Assembly: GCF_001552175.1 (NCBI RefSeq)
Contig: NZ_BCQR01000017.1
Span: 1-55,253, forward strand
From: Actinomadura kijaniata NBRC 14229
GTDB lineage: Bacteria; Actinomycetota; Actinomycetes; Streptosporangiales; Streptosporangiaceae
Length of the DNA: 55,253 nt
Direction of reading: 5' to 3'
The notes below the pieces were generated by a model, which saw only the letters and a program-made list of their open reading frames with translations, was not told where the DNA came from and searched no databases. Shown piece after piece: positions 1 through 8,681 of this stretch. Made by a program: the position numbers and the translations under genes. Position 1 is the first letter of the stretch. Every line of letters starts with the position of its first letter.

Positions 1-410
1 ACCTCCCCGGCGATCGCGGCCGGGTCCCCGGCGAGCGTGCCGTACACCAGCGCCAGCCCCTCGCCGCGCGCGGCGGCCCGCACGCCCCGCCGGTGGCAGA
101 AGACGTAGCCGCGCACGTCCTGCGCCTCCACCGCGACGCCCCGCAGGCCGCACTCCCGGCAGCAGGTGTAGTCGGCGCGCGCGGCGATCCCGGCGGCGTC
201 GAGGTCGCGGCAGGCGGCCAGGAACCGTTCGGTGTCGGTCATGCGGTCGCCCCAGCCGCGCTGTTCCCGCCGGTAGGCCGCCAGCCCCGCCGCCACGGCC
301 CGCGCGGCGGCCGGGTGCTCCCCCGCCAGCTCGGCCACCAGGGTGTCGTGGTCGTCCTCGGCCAGCGCCAGCGCGACGCGCACTTCGGCTTCCAGCAGGT
401 CATCGGTCAC
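1..410 (-). CDS. DUF6891-like hypothetical protein (3' end outside the window)
   Basis: The reading frame starts with GTG at 408-410 and runs off the left edge, so only the N-terminal 136 residues are visible. It has an acidic helical N-terminus, then a segment with TCCRECG (paired cysteines) followed by GYVFCH and a GLALVYG motif. I recognise this order (ARxDYTCCxxCG, then GYVF, then LxYG) as that of actinobacterial proteins annotated DUF6891, whose function is unknown. It is the last gene of a minus-strand series, 48 bases after the stop of the ATPase gene, so it may be co-transcribed with it. The assignment is from memory of the motif pattern; nothing in the sequence gives a biochemical role. 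Confidence 0.6.
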   Translation of the reverse strand, partial: MTDDLLEAEVRVALALAEDDHDTLVAELAGEHPAAARAVAAGLAAYRREQRGWGDRMTDTERFLAACRDLDAAGIAARADYTCCRECGLRGVAVEAQDVRGYVFCHRRGVRAAARGEGLALVYGTLAGDPAAIAGE

Positions 411-458
411 GCCGGGATTATGTCCACCGGGCGTGACGCCGCGGACGCGGTCGGTGCG

Positions 459-2582
459 TTACGCCCGGTACCGGTCACCCGCGCCGAACCCGCCGCGGTG
501 GGCGAAACGCACGGTCTCCTCCGGCGTCAGCGTCCGGCCGCGCCGGTGGTTGCGCTCGAACGCCTCGGCCCCCAGCGCCGCGCGGGCCTGCTCCTCCAGC
601 CGCCGGTGCTGGGCGGCCAGCGCCCGGTCGCCCAGGTGCGGGACGCCGGTCCGCGCCGGGTATCGGGACGCCGCCCCGAGCAGGATCGCGCCCTCGGCGT
701 AGCGCCGCCGCCGCGCCAGCACCCACCCCAGCACCTCGAAGCAGTTGGTGACGCCGACCGGGTCCCGCATCCGGTGGAACATCTCCAGCGCGGGCATCAG
801 GTGCGCGGCGCAGGACTCGACGTCGCCCGCGAACCAGTGCGCCAGGGCGTTCATGTAGGAGAACCAGCCGCGCGCCCACGGCTCGCCGGGCTGGTCGGCC
901 AGCAGGGCCAGGCCGGCCGCGCACTCGGCGATCCCGGGGCCGGGCTCGCCGTCGCGGATGTGCAGGAACGCGCGCAGCAGCCGATGGACGACCAGGTCCC
1001 GGGTGAGCCCGGCCGCCTCGAAGACCGGCAGCGCCTCGGCGAAGGCGCGTTCGGCCCCGGCCCGGTCGCCCAGGAACGTGGCCGCCATCCCCAGCGTGCG
1101 CTGGACGCGCGCGTACCCGGGGCGGTCGTCGGCGCGTTCGGCGAGCTTGAGGCCCTCGGCCAGCAGCGCGTGCGCGGCCTCCGGGTCGCCCTGGGAGACC
1201 CGGAAGACCGCGTTGCGCCACAGCAGCCCGACGCGGCCGGGCGTCGCCTCGCCGGTGACCGCCAGCGCGCGGTCCATCCAGTGGCGGCCCTCGGCGAAGC
1301 GGGACCGGCCGATCCACACGTGCCACAGGGCGTTGAGCAGGCGCACGCCGGTGGCGCGCTCGCCGGGCACCGACAGGCTGTGGTCCAGGGCGGCGCGCAC
1401 GTTGTCGCGCTCGGCCTCCAGCCGCCGCACCCAGTCCAGGTAGTCGCCGGTCAGCCAGCGGCCGGCGGCGGCCTCGGCCAGGCGCAGCACGCAGTCGCGG
1501 TGGCGGCGGCGCAGCGGCCGCACGTCCTCGACCAGCTCCAGCCACGCCGCGCCGTACTCGCGGACCGTGTCGAGCATGACGTACCGGTCGGGACCGGCCC
1601 GCTGCACGATCGACTTGTCCACCAGGCCGACCAGCCGGGCGACGACGCTGACGCGGTCCAGGCGGTCGTCGGCGCACACGTCCTCGGCCATCGTCAGGTC
1701 GAACCCGCCGGCGAACACCGACAGCCGCGCCCACAGCAGCCGCTCGTGCGGGGCGCACAGCTCGTGGCTCCAGCCGACGGTGGTGCGCAGCGTCTGGTGG
1801 CGGGCCTCCTCGGAGGGTCCGTCGCCCAGCGTCCAGAACAGCAGGCCCAGCCGCCGCATCAGCTGCTCCAGGCTGAGGGTCCGCAGCCGCACCGCCGCCA
1901 GTTCGATGGCGAGCGGGATGCCGTCCAGGCGGCGGCACAGCAGCTCCACGTCGGCGCGGTTGGCGCGGGTGACGGCGAAGCCGGGCACGGCCTCGGCGGC
2001 GCGGGCGGCGAACAGCGCGACCGCGTCGCCGCTCCCCGCCGGGGCGTCGTCGCCGGAGGCGGGCCCGCAGGCGGACCCGGAGACGGATACGGCCAGCGGC
2101 GGCACCGGAAGGACGCGTTCGCCGAGCACGTCCAGCGGCTGGCGGCTGGTGGCCAGCACGCGCACCTCCGGGCAGCCGGCGAGCAGGGCGCGCACCAGGT
2201 CCGCCGCGGCCCCCACCAGGTGCTCGCAGGTGTCCAGCACCAGCAGCAGCCGCCGGTCGCGCAGGCCGCCGGCGAGCAGGTCGACCGGGATGGGGGCCAT
2301 GCCGTCGCGCACGCCCAGGAAGGTGGCGACGGTGTCGGCCAGCAGCCCGGGGTCGCGCAGTCCCGACAGCTCCACCAGGCGGACGCCGTCGGGGAACGCC
2401 ACGGCGGCGTCGCGGGCGGCGCGCAGCGCGACGCGGGTCTTGCCGACGCCGCCGGGCCCGGTGAGGGTGACCAGCCGCGCGGCGGCGAGGGCGTCGCGGA
2501 CCCGCCGCAGCTCCCGCTCGCGGCCGACGAAGGTGCTGGGCTCCGGCGGGAGGCCGCCGTGCGGACGCCACGACCCGTCCAT
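459..2582 (-). CDS. AfsR/MalT-type NB-ARC ATPase with TPR-like C-terminus, no HTH
   Basis: A 707-residue protein of the signal-transduction ATPase type (STAND/NB-ARC). It opens with the FVGRERELRRV entry motif (about residues 18-28), a Walker A GPGGVGKT at 42-49, Walker B RLLLVLD at 111-117, a sensor ATSRQPL near 144 and the GIPLAIELAA motif near 225. The C-terminal half is Ala/Arg/Leu-rich helical repeats that look like TPRs and would bind a ligand or partner. Relatives in actinomycetes usually carry an N-terminal SARP domain or a C-terminal LuxR HTH. Here the protein begins at the ATPase and ends shortly after a TLTPEE segment with no HTH visible. The ATG at 2580-2582 has a strong GGAGGAGG upstream. 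It is 111 bases from livG, so probably a separate unit. It may be a signalling ATPase acting on another regulator. Confidence 0.85.
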   Translation of the reverse strand: MDGSWRPHGGLPPEPSTFVGRERELRRVRDALAAARLVTLTGPGGVGKTRVALRAARDAAVAFPDGVRLVELSGLRDPGLLADTVATFLGVRDGMAPIPVDLLAGGLRDRRLLLVLDTCEHLVGAAADLVRALLAGCPEVRVLATSRQPLDVLGERVLPVPPLAVSVSGSACGPASGDDAPAGSGDAVALFAARAAEAVPGFAVTRANRADVELLCRRLDGIPLAIELAAVRLRTLSLEQLMRRLGLLFWTLGDGPSEEARHQTLRTTVGWSHELCAPHERLLWARLSVFAGGFDLTMAEDVCADDRLDRVSVVARLVGLVDKSIVQRAGPDRYVMLDTVREYGAAWLELVEDVRPLRRRHRDCVLRLAEAAAGRWLTGDYLDWVRRLEAERDNVRAALDHSLSVPGERATGVRLLNALWHVWIGRSRFAEGRHWMDRALAVTGEATPGRVGLLWRNAVFRVSQGDPEAAHALLAEGLKLAERADDRPGYARVQRTLGMAATFLGDRAGAERAFAEALPVFEAAGLTRDLVVHRLLRAFLHIRDGEPGPGIAECAAGLALLADQPGEPWARGWFSYMNALAHWFAGDVESCAAHLMPALEMFHRMRDPVGVTNCFEVLGWVLARRRRYAEGAILLGAASRYPARTGVPHLGDRALAAQHRRLEEQARAALGAEAFERNHRRGRTLTPEETVRFAHRGGFGAGDRYRA

Positions 2583-2693
2583 CGCGCCTCCTCCCGCCCG
2601 CCGGGGAACCGCTCCCAGTATGGAACGCGTCGCGCGCCGTAACGAGCCCTTCGCCGCGATGTCCGTATCCGGCTCCGTCCGGGGCGGCCGGGG

Positions 2694-3434
2694 TCAGCCG
2701 AGATAGGCGGCGCGGACGACCGGATCCTCGCGGACGCGGTCGGGCGGCCCGTCGGCGATGACCTTGCCGAGGTCGAGGACGACGACGCGTTCGCACGCCG
2801 CCATCACGAACCCGACGTCGTGCTCGACCAGCAGGACCGTCGCGTCCAGGGACGCCACGACCGAGGCGAACAGCGCGGCCTGCTCCTCGTCCAGGCCGGA
2901 GGTGGGCTCGTCCAGCAGCAGCACCGCCGGGTCGTCGGCCAGGGCGCGGGCCAGCTCCACCATGCGGCGGCGGCCGATCGGCAGGTCGGCGGCGTAGGAG
3001 CCGGCCAGGTCGGCGATGCCGCAGCGGTCCAGGACGGCGCGGGCGCGGTCGCGGCGGTCGCGCTCGACGCGGCGGCGGGCGCGCCAGCCCACCAGGTCGG
3101 CGGCCAGCCCTCCCCCGCCGCCGCGCCACTCCAGGGCGGTGAGGACGTTGTCGAGCACAGTCAGGCGCCCGAACACCTGCGGGCGCTGGAAGGTGCGGCG
3201 CAGTCCCATCCGCGACCGCCGCACGGCGCTGAGGCCGGTCACGTCCCGCCCGTCGAGCAGGACGGTCCCGGTGGTGGGGCGGCGCAGGCCGGTGACCACG
3301 TCGAACAACGTGGTCTTGCCCGCGCCGTTGGGGCCGATCACCCCGCAGGTCTGGCCCCGGGGAACGGTGAGGCCGACGTCCGACAGCGCGCGCACGCCGC
3401 CGAACCGGACGCCGACGTTCCTGACCTCGATCAT
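2694..3434 (-). CDS. livG: LivG-type branched-chain amino acid ABC transporter ATPase
   Basis: A 246-residue cytoplasmic ATP-binding subunit. Walker A GPNGAGKT is at residues 34-41, the Q-loop lies in RRTFQRPQVF, the signature position reads LPIGRRRMVELARAL, and Walker B is LLLDEPTSGLD followed by LVEHD. The LxxG(R)RRxxELARAL signature replaces the canonical LSGGQ, a variation common in LivG-like proteins. The start ATG at 3432-3434 overlaps the TGA of the livHMF fusion by ATGA, so the two are translationally coupled. With the fused permease/LivF protein and the receptor lipoprotein it would complete a hydrophobic amino acid or related carboxylate importer. The substrate is not deducible; neighbouring catabolic oxidoreductases and shared operators suggest it may not be a housekeeping amino acid. 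Confidence 0.92.
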   Translation of the reverse strand: MIEVRNVGVRFGGVRALSDVGLTVPRGQTCGVIGPNGAGKTTLFDVVTGLRRPTTGTVLLDGRDVTGLSAVRRSRMGLRRTFQRPQVFGRLTVLDNVLTALEWRGGGGGLAADLVGWRARRRVERDRRDRARAVLDRCGIADLAGSYAADLPIGRRRMVELARALADDPAVLLLDEPTSGLDEEQAALFASVVASLDATVLLVEHDVGFVMAACERVVVLDLGKVIADGPPDRVREDPVVRAAYLG

Positions 3435-6112
3435 CGTGCTCCCCCGATCCCCAGGTACGCCGAGGTCAGCCGGTCCTGGTCCACCTGTTCGCGCGGTCCG
3501 GCCCAGGACACCCGGCCCAGGCTCATGAACGCCACGGTGTCGGCCAGGGCCAGCGCCTCGCTGGCCTTCTCCTCCACGATCAGCAGTGCCACGCCCCGGT
3601 CCCGCAGCTCCCCGAACAGCGCGAAGACCTGCTCCACCACCAGCGGCGCGAGGCCCAGCGACGGCTCGTCGGCGATCAGCACGCGCGGCGGGCGGACCAG
3701 GGCGGGGGCGAGCGCGAGGATCTGCTGCTCGCCGCCCGACAGCGCCCCGGCGGCGACGTCGCGGCGTTCGGCCAGGCGCGGCAGGCGCGCGTAGACCTCC
3801 GCGCGGTCGGCGGCCGACGGCAGCCAGAGCGTCAGGTTCTCCTCCACCGTCAGCGCGGGGAACACGCCGCGCCCCTCGGGGGCCAGGTAGACGCCGTCGC
3901 GGGCGCGGCGGTGCGCGGGCCGGGAGGTGACGTCCCGGCCGTCGAGCAGGACGCGCCCGGCGGTGGGGACGAGCGTTCCGGCGGCGACGGCGCAGGCGGT
4001 GGACTTGCCCGCGCCGTTGGCGCCGAGCAGCGCGACGACGCTGCCCGCCGGGACGGCCAGGTCCACGCCGCGCAGTACGGTCGCGTCGCCGTAGCCCGCG
4101 ACGATCCCCTCCAGCCGCAGCACCGCGTCCCCGTCGTGCGGGGCGGTCTCGGGCGCCGCGGCCGCCTCGGCGACGGCCCGCGCCTCGGCCCCGCGGTCGT
4201 GGCGCCTGCGGCGGCGGTAGCGCTGCTCGGCGAACTGGGCGAGCACGCCGTCGGGGTGCTTGGCCAGGATCATCCCGCCGAGCCCGAACAGGATCATCCC
4301 GACGTACTGGGAGTCGGTGACGTTGTCGAGCACCTCGGGGAACAGCGCCATGATCAGGCCGCCGAGGACCGCGCCGCCGACGCGCCGCACCCCTTGCAGC
4401 ACCACCACGGCCAGCCACACGAAGCCGGTGAGGGCGGGCAGGTCGGTGGCGGTGATCTGGCCGTTGAACGTGGCGTGCAGCACCCCGCCGAGCCCGGCGA
4501 TCCCGGACGCCAGCGCGAACAGGGTGATCTTGGCGCGGACGGCCGAGACGCCGACCGCGGCGGCGGCGGTGGGCGCGGAGCGGACGGCGAGCACGGCGCG
4601 GCCGGAGGCCGACCGTTCCAGGTTGCGGATCAGCAGCCCGACCAGGCCGAGGACGGCCAGCAGCAGCACCACCCGCACGCGCGGGTCGTTGGTGTCGCCG
4701 ACCCCGAACGACACGGCGGGCAGCTTCCAGCCGACGGTGCCGTTGGAGAACGCGTCGATCTGGAAGAGCACCTGGTCGGCTAGCAGCGCCAGCGCGAGCG
4801 TCGCCAGCGCCAGCACGCGCCCGCCCAGCCGCAGCGCGGGCAGCGCGACCAGCACGCCCGCCGCGACCGCCGCGAGCACGCCGAGCAGCACCGCGACCGG
4901 GAACGGCAGGCCCTTGCCGAACGCCAGCCCCGCCGTCAGCGCCGCCAGCGCCGCGAACGACGCCTGCGCCAGGTTCACCATGCCGCCGATGCCGGTGACC
5001 ACCACGAACGAGCAGAAGATCAGCGCGAGCACCAGGCCCTGCGCGACCAGCCCCACCCAGTAGTCGTCGCCGACCGTCAGCGTCCACGCCAGCAGCGCCG
5101 CCACCGACAGCGTCCACGGCAGGGCGCGCCGCCAGCGCGGCAGGTCGGCCAGGTAGTCGGGCGGCGGCGCGTCCTCGGCGATCGACCCGGCGACGCGCGC
5201 CCGCGACCGGCCCAGCACCAGCAGCCCGGCGAACAGCAGGATCGCCGGGACGGCCGTGCGGAACCCGGTGACCTTCTCGGCGAAGTCGGCGTACCCGGCG
5301 ACCAGGTTCTGCACGACGCCGAGCGCGAGCCCGGCGGCGAACGTGACCGGGATCGACTGGAGCCGCCCGAACACCGCCGCCGTCGCCGAGGCGAACAGCA
5401 GCACCGTGAACGCGTTGGAGTCCAGTCCCAGCGTCGGCACCGCCAGCACGCCCGCCAGCCCGGCCAGCGTGGACGACAGCATCCACGCCTGGGCGGAGGC
5501 GGCGTCGGCGTCCACGCCGCGCATGGTCGCCAGCCGCCGCCGGTCGACGGTGGCGCGCATCCGCAGGCCGAGCGGGGTGTGCCGCATGACCGCCCACAGC
5601 GCGACGGCCGCCAGCAGCGCCAGCGCGAACGTGGTGACCTGGTCGGAGTCGAGCCTCACCCCGCCCAGCGGGCTCCAGTGCTCCACCGGCCGGGGGCCGA
5701 GGCCGCGCGCCGCCGCGCCCTCGGTGACCTTCGGCAGGTCCGCGCCGGCCGTCTCCACCAGCACGTCCACGGTCCACAGCCCGAGGGCGGGCAGCGCGAT
5801 CGTCAGGCCGATGGTCGCGACGATCTGCGCGGTCTCGCCCGCCGACGCCAGGCCCCGGAACATCAGCCGGTGCAGCAGGTAGCCCAGCAGCGGCGCGAAC
5901 ACGACGATCGTGAACGGCCCGGCGGCCCACACCGGCCAGCCGAGCCCGGCGGTCAGCTCGAAGAACACCAGCGCGGTGAGGAACCCGACGGCGCCGTGGG
6001 CGAAGTTGAACACCCCGGTCGCCGCGTACGACAGCGTCAGCCCGGACGCCAGCAGCGCGAACACCGCGCCGGTGACGAGCCCGCTGAGAACGTAGCCGAT
6101 CAGTTCGGTCAT
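3431..6112 (-). CDS. LivH-LivM-LivF triple fusion: ABC permease-permease-ATPase
   Basis: An 893-residue protein carrying three subunits that are usually separate. Residues 1 to about 300 are a LivH-type permease (FNFAHGAVGFL near the N-terminus, about eight hydrophobic segments). Residues about 335-640 are a LivM-type permease (GIGGMVNLAQASF, then the GVSAVRAKITLFALASGIAG region). A charged Arg-rich linker leads to a LivF-type ATPase from about 660: Walker A GANGAGKS at 697-704, LSGGEQQ at 791-797, Walker B LIADEP at 812-817. It lies 9 bases downstream of the receptor gene and overlaps livG by four bases, giving a complete three-gene importer operon. Each part has its normal family length, so this looks like a true fusion and not a frameshift artefact. 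Confidence 0.92.
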   Translation of the reverse strand: MTELIGYVLSGLVTGAVFALLASGLTLSYAATGVFNFAHGAVGFLTALVFFELTAGLGWPVWAAGPFTIVVFAPLLGYLLHRLMFRGLASAGETAQIVATIGLTIALPALGLWTVDVLVETAGADLPKVTEGAAARGLGPRPVEHWSPLGGVRLDSDQVTTFALALLAAVALWAVMRHTPLGLRMRATVDRRRLATMRGVDADAASAQAWMLSSTLAGLAGVLAVPTLGLDSNAFTVLLFASATAAVFGRLQSIPVTFAAGLALGVVQNLVAGYADFAEKVTGFRTAVPAILLFAGLLVLGRSRARVAGSIAEDAPPPDYLADLPRWRRALPWTLSVAALLAWTLTVGDDYWVGLVAQGLVLALIFCSFVVVTGIGGMVNLAQASFAALAALTAGLAFGKGLPFPVAVLLGVLAAVAAGVLVALPALRLGGRVLALATLALALLADQVLFQIDAFSNGTVGWKLPAVSFGVGDTNDPRVRVVLLLAVLGLVGLLIRNLERSASGRAVLAVRSAPTAAAAVGVSAVRAKITLFALASGIAGLGGVLHATFNGQITATDLPALTGFVWLAVVVLQGVRRVGGAVLGGLIMALFPEVLDNVTDSQYVGMILFGLGGMILAKHPDGVLAQFAEQRYRRRRRHDRGAEARAVAEAAAAPETAPHDGDAVLRLEGIVAGYGDATVLRGVDLAVPAGSVVALLGANGAGKSTACAVAAGTLVPTAGRVLLDGRDVTSRPAHRRARDGVYLAPEGRGVFPALTVEENLTLWLPSAADRAEVYARLPRLAERRDVAAGALSGGEQQILALAPALVRPPRVLIADEPSLGLAPLVVEQVFALFGELRDRGVALLIVEEKASEALALADTVAFMSLGRVSWAGPREQVDQDRLTSAYLGIGGAR

Positions 6113-6121
6113 GGGCTGCGG

Positions 6122-7387
6122 TTACAGCGGGGTGTTGGCGAAGCACTTGAGGTTCTGGGCAACGGTGAACCTGTCGCCCTGGAGCCTCACGAGCGCGCCG
6201 CAGCCGTTGGACTCGGTCTTGCCGGAGGGGAACCGGATGCGTCCGAAGCCCTTGTTCTCGTAGCTGAAGTCCTGCGTGGCGGCGAAGAACCTCTCACGGG
6301 TGAGGTCCTTGCCGGTCTTCTCCAGCATCTTGAGGAACACGTCGGCCGACCAGTAGCCGGTGGCGGCGTGCTGGTCGAACTGGGTGACGCCCGCCTTGCG
6401 CAGGTCGTCCTTCATCCGCGTGACGTCGGGGGCGTCGGACTCGTAGGGCTCGAACTGCGGGGCGGCGTACACGCCGTCGAGGGCCTCGCGGGTCTGCGGG
6501 TCGGCCAGCACCTTGGGGTCGTAGGAGGTCGCGTCGGTGATGAGGCCTTTGTACCCGGCCTTCTTCAGCGCCGCGTACAGGCCGGAGTTGAACTTGCCGC
6601 CCGCCATGACCGAGACCACGACGTCGGGGGCCCTCCCGCCCGCGCTCTTCATGATCTTGTTGACATAGGGCGACCAGTCCTGCGGCGGGGCCTGGGCGGG
6701 CAGCGCGGCCGAGGTGCCCGCCAGGGCGAACCCGGCGGCGGTGAACGACTTCCCGATCGTCTGCAACGCGTACTTGCTGGCGGTGGAGTCGGTGGCCTGG
6801 ACCCAGACCGTCCTGCCCTTGACCCCGCCGAGCTGGGCGGCGATCTGGTGGCCCCACCAGGTCTGGGTGCCCTGGCCGGGCTTGGGGGCCAGGCAGCCGT
6901 TGAACCCGAACGCGCTCTGCTTGCCGCACCAGAACGGCCCGGTCGCCCAGCCCAGCCACGGCACCTTCTGCTGTTCCAGGAACTCCGCGCCGCCGAACTG
7001 CGGGGCGCTGACCGGCAGCACCGCGAAGACCTTCTCCTTCTGCACCAGTTTCTTGGCGGCCGCCGCGCCCTTGTCGGGGGTCATGCCGTCGTCCTCGACG
7101 CCGATGAACTCGATCTTGCGGCCGTGCACGCCGCCCTCGGCGTTGGCGCGGTCGAAGCGGGCCTTGGCGCCGAGGCGCGCGCCGCCGGTGGAGTAGCCGG
7201 TGGCGCTGGTGACGGTGAGCACCCCGCCGACCTTGACCGTCGTTCCGGTCACCCCGGCGGTCCCGCCGCCGCCTCCACCGGCCTCGTTGCCGGTGGCGCA
7301 GGCGGACACGAGCCCGGCGGCCAGGCTCGCGGCGAGGCCGAGGGACGCCGCCCCCGACAGCCGGGAACGGATGGGGGATGGATGCAT
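6122..7387 (-). CDS. LivK-type ABC transporter substrate-binding lipoprotein
   Basis: A 421-residue periplasmic-binding-protein fold receptor. The first 30 residues are a lipoprotein signal peptide with lipobox LVSAC (Cys30 is the lipidation site), followed by a Gly-rich spacer. The mature part has family I receptor features: GxTVKVGGVLTVTSATG at the start, ENKGFGRIRF near the C-terminus, and several cysteines (PFWCGKQ, NGCLA, NGCGAL, LKCFAN) that may form disulfides. It is first in the operon, 9 bases before the livHMF fusion, and would deliver ligand to it on the outer face of the membrane. A degenerate copy of the recurring 18-bp palindrome lies 41-58 bases upstream of the ATG. The ligand is unknown; related actinomycete receptors have been linked to amino acids, amides or aromatic/steroid carboxylates. 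Confidence 0.9.
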   Translation of the reverse strand: MHPSPIRSRLSGAASLGLAASLAAGLVSACATGNEAGGGGGGTAGVTGTTVKVGGVLTVTSATGYSTGGARLGAKARFDRANAEGGVHGRKIEFIGVEDDGMTPDKGAAAAKKLVQKEKVFAVLPVSAPQFGGAEFLEQQKVPWLGWATGPFWCGKQSAFGFNGCLAPKPGQGTQTWWGHQIAAQLGGVKGRTVWVQATDSTASKYALQTIGKSFTAAGFALAGTSAALPAQAPPQDWSPYVNKIMKSAGGRAPDVVVSVMAGGKFNSGLYAALKKAGYKGLITDATSYDPKVLADPQTREALDGVYAAPQFEPYESDAPDVTRMKDDLRKAGVTQFDQHAATGYWSADVFLKMLEKTGKDLTRERFFAATQDFSYENKGFGRIRFPSGKTESNGCGALVRLQGDRFTVAQNLKCFANTPL

Positions 7388-7427
7388 GTCGCGCCTCCGG
7401 CAGGGTGAGGGGGCAGGCCCCGAGGTG

Positions 7428-7445
7428 ACCTAGCGCTCGCTTGGG
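7428..7445. promoter_or_regulatory. Putative operator, degenerate copy of the 18-bp palindrome
   Basis: ACCTAGCGCTCGCTTGGG fits the consensus formed by the other three sites (ACCAAGC-N4-GCTTGGT) at most positions; the left arm has T for A and the last base is G. It lies 41-58 bases upstream of the receptor lipoprotein start, a usual place for a repressor site. The match to the perfect site 80 bases away is seen; the regulator is inferred. Confidence 0.5.
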
Positions 7446-7507
7446 CGTGAGCGTAAGTTCGCCGCCGAGACGGTGTCAACGGCCCGAACCCCCCGGTGAC
7501 CCCCTAT

Positions 7508-7525
7508 ACCAAGCAATTGCTTGGT
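7508..7525. promoter_or_regulatory. Putative operator: perfect 18-bp palindrome
   Basis: ACCAAGCAATTGCTTGGT is identical to its reverse complement over all 18 bases. It lies 44-61 bases upstream of the alcohol dehydrogenase start and within the divergent region shared with the transporter operon. Size and symmetry fit a TetR-family dimer site. No TetR gene is present in the window, so the regulator is encoded elsewhere. Confidence 0.7.
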
Positions 7526-7568
7526 GCTAGCGTGGCCGTGTTCCGGGCGGGCGACGGGAGGGTGCGAC

Positions 7569-8681
7569 GTGACGGGCACGACGATGCGGGCGGCGCTGCT
7601 GCGGGAGTACGGGGCGCCCCTCCGGGTCGCCGAGGTGGCGGTCCAGGACCCCGGGCCCGGCGAGGTGCTGGTGAAGGTGGCCGCCTCCGGCGTGTGCGGC
7701 TCGGACCTGAAGGCCATCGACGGCAGGAGCCCGGTGGTGACGCACCTGCCGTGCGTGCTCGGCCACGAGAGCGCGGGGGTGGTGGAGCGGACCGGGCCCG
7801 GCGTGGTCTCCGTCCGGCCCGGCGACCACGTCATCATCGCCATGAACGGCCCCTGCGGACGCTGCCGCAACTGCGCGCGCGGCCGTTCCCACCTGTGCGG
7901 CGACCGGGCCCGGATGGCGGCGATCATGGGGTTGATGGCCGACGGCACCACCCGGCTGTCGGCCGGGGACGAGGTGGTGCGGCCCTACATCGGGATCGGC
8001 GCGTTCGCTGAGAAGGCGGTGGTCGCCGAGTCCATGTGCGTCCGGGTCGCGCCGAACGCGCCGCTGGACCTGCTCGCGCTGACCGCCTGCGGCGTGGTGA
8101 CCGGCGTCGGCGCGGTCCTCAACACCGCGCGCGTCGAGCCCGGCTCCAGCGTGCTGGTGGTGGGCTGTGGCGGCGTCGGCCTCAACGTCGTCCAGGGCGC
8201 GGTGCTGGCCGGTGCCACCACGATCGTCGCCGCCGACGTGGTGGAGTCGAAGCTGAAGCTGGCCGAGGAGTTCGGCGCCACCCACACGCTGCTGGCCGAC
8301 GACCTGCCGAAGCAGGTGGGCGGGATCGTGCGGGGCGGCGTGGACTACGCGTTCGACGTGACCGGCGTCCCGGAGGTGCTGACGAAGGCGTTCGCGGCGA
8401 CCCAGCCGGGCGGCACGACCGTCATGGTGGGCAGCCCCGCCGCCGGGCGGAACCTGGAGATCCCGCCGGGGCTGCTGTTCGGGTCGCGCCGCCTGATGGG
8501 CACCCAGGGCGGCGACGCCCACCCCGCCCGCGACCTGCCGACGCTGGTGGAGCTGTACCGCAACGGCCGCCTCAACCTGGAGGGCCTGGTCTCCGAACGC
8601 GTCCCCCTCGACGAGGTCAACGAGGCGGTCCGGCACGTGCGCTCGGGCGCGGTGGCCCGCTCGGTCATCGTGTTCGACTGA
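7569..8681 (+). CDS. Zinc-dependent medium-chain alcohol dehydrogenase
   Basis: A 370-residue MDR-family NAD(P)-dependent dehydrogenase. Catalytic zinc ligands are Cys43 (SGVCGSD) and His66-Glu67 (GHES). The structural zinc loop has four cysteines at 96, 99, 102 and 110 (CGRCRNC...LC). The Rossmann motif is VGCGGVGLN near 198. The GTG at 7569 is chosen because GGAGGG lies 6 bases before it; an in-frame ATG follows at 7584. It is likely to oxidise an alcohol to an aldehyde or the reverse; the class III/NDMA-type layout does not define the substrate. It is divergent from the transporter operon and has the best copy of the recurring operator in its promoter. Its last 17 bases overlap the 3' end of the convergent kinase gene. 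Confidence 0.92.
   Translation: MTGTTMRAALLREYGAPLRVAEVAVQDPGPGEVLVKVAASGVCGSDLKAIDGRSPVVTHLPCVLGHESAGVVERTGPGVVSVRPGDHVIIAMNGPCGRCRNCARGRSHLCGDRARMAAIMGLMADGTTRLSAGDEVVRPYIGIGAFAEKAVVAESMCVRVAPNAPLDLLALTACGVVTGVGAVLNTARVEPGSSVLVVGCGGVGLNVVQGAVLAGATTIVAADVVESKLKLAEEFGATHTLLADDLPKQVGGIVRGGVDYAFDVTGVPEVLTKAFAATQPGGTTVMVGSPAAGRNLEIPPGLLFGSRRLMGTQGGDAHPARDLPTLVELYRNGRLNLEGLVSERVPLDEVNEAVRHVRSGAVARSVIVFD

Noticed and set aside
93..2642. Long plus-strand reading frame of 849 codons opposite the ATPase gene
   Set aside because: It is an antisense shadow: Gly/Ala/Gln/Arg-rich, no recognisable domain, and exactly opposite a gene with clear Walker motifs.
2694..6146. 1150-codon minus-strand frame running through the transporter genes
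   Set aside because: Only its last 246 codons (livG) are coding; the rest is an off-frame reading of the livHMF fusion.
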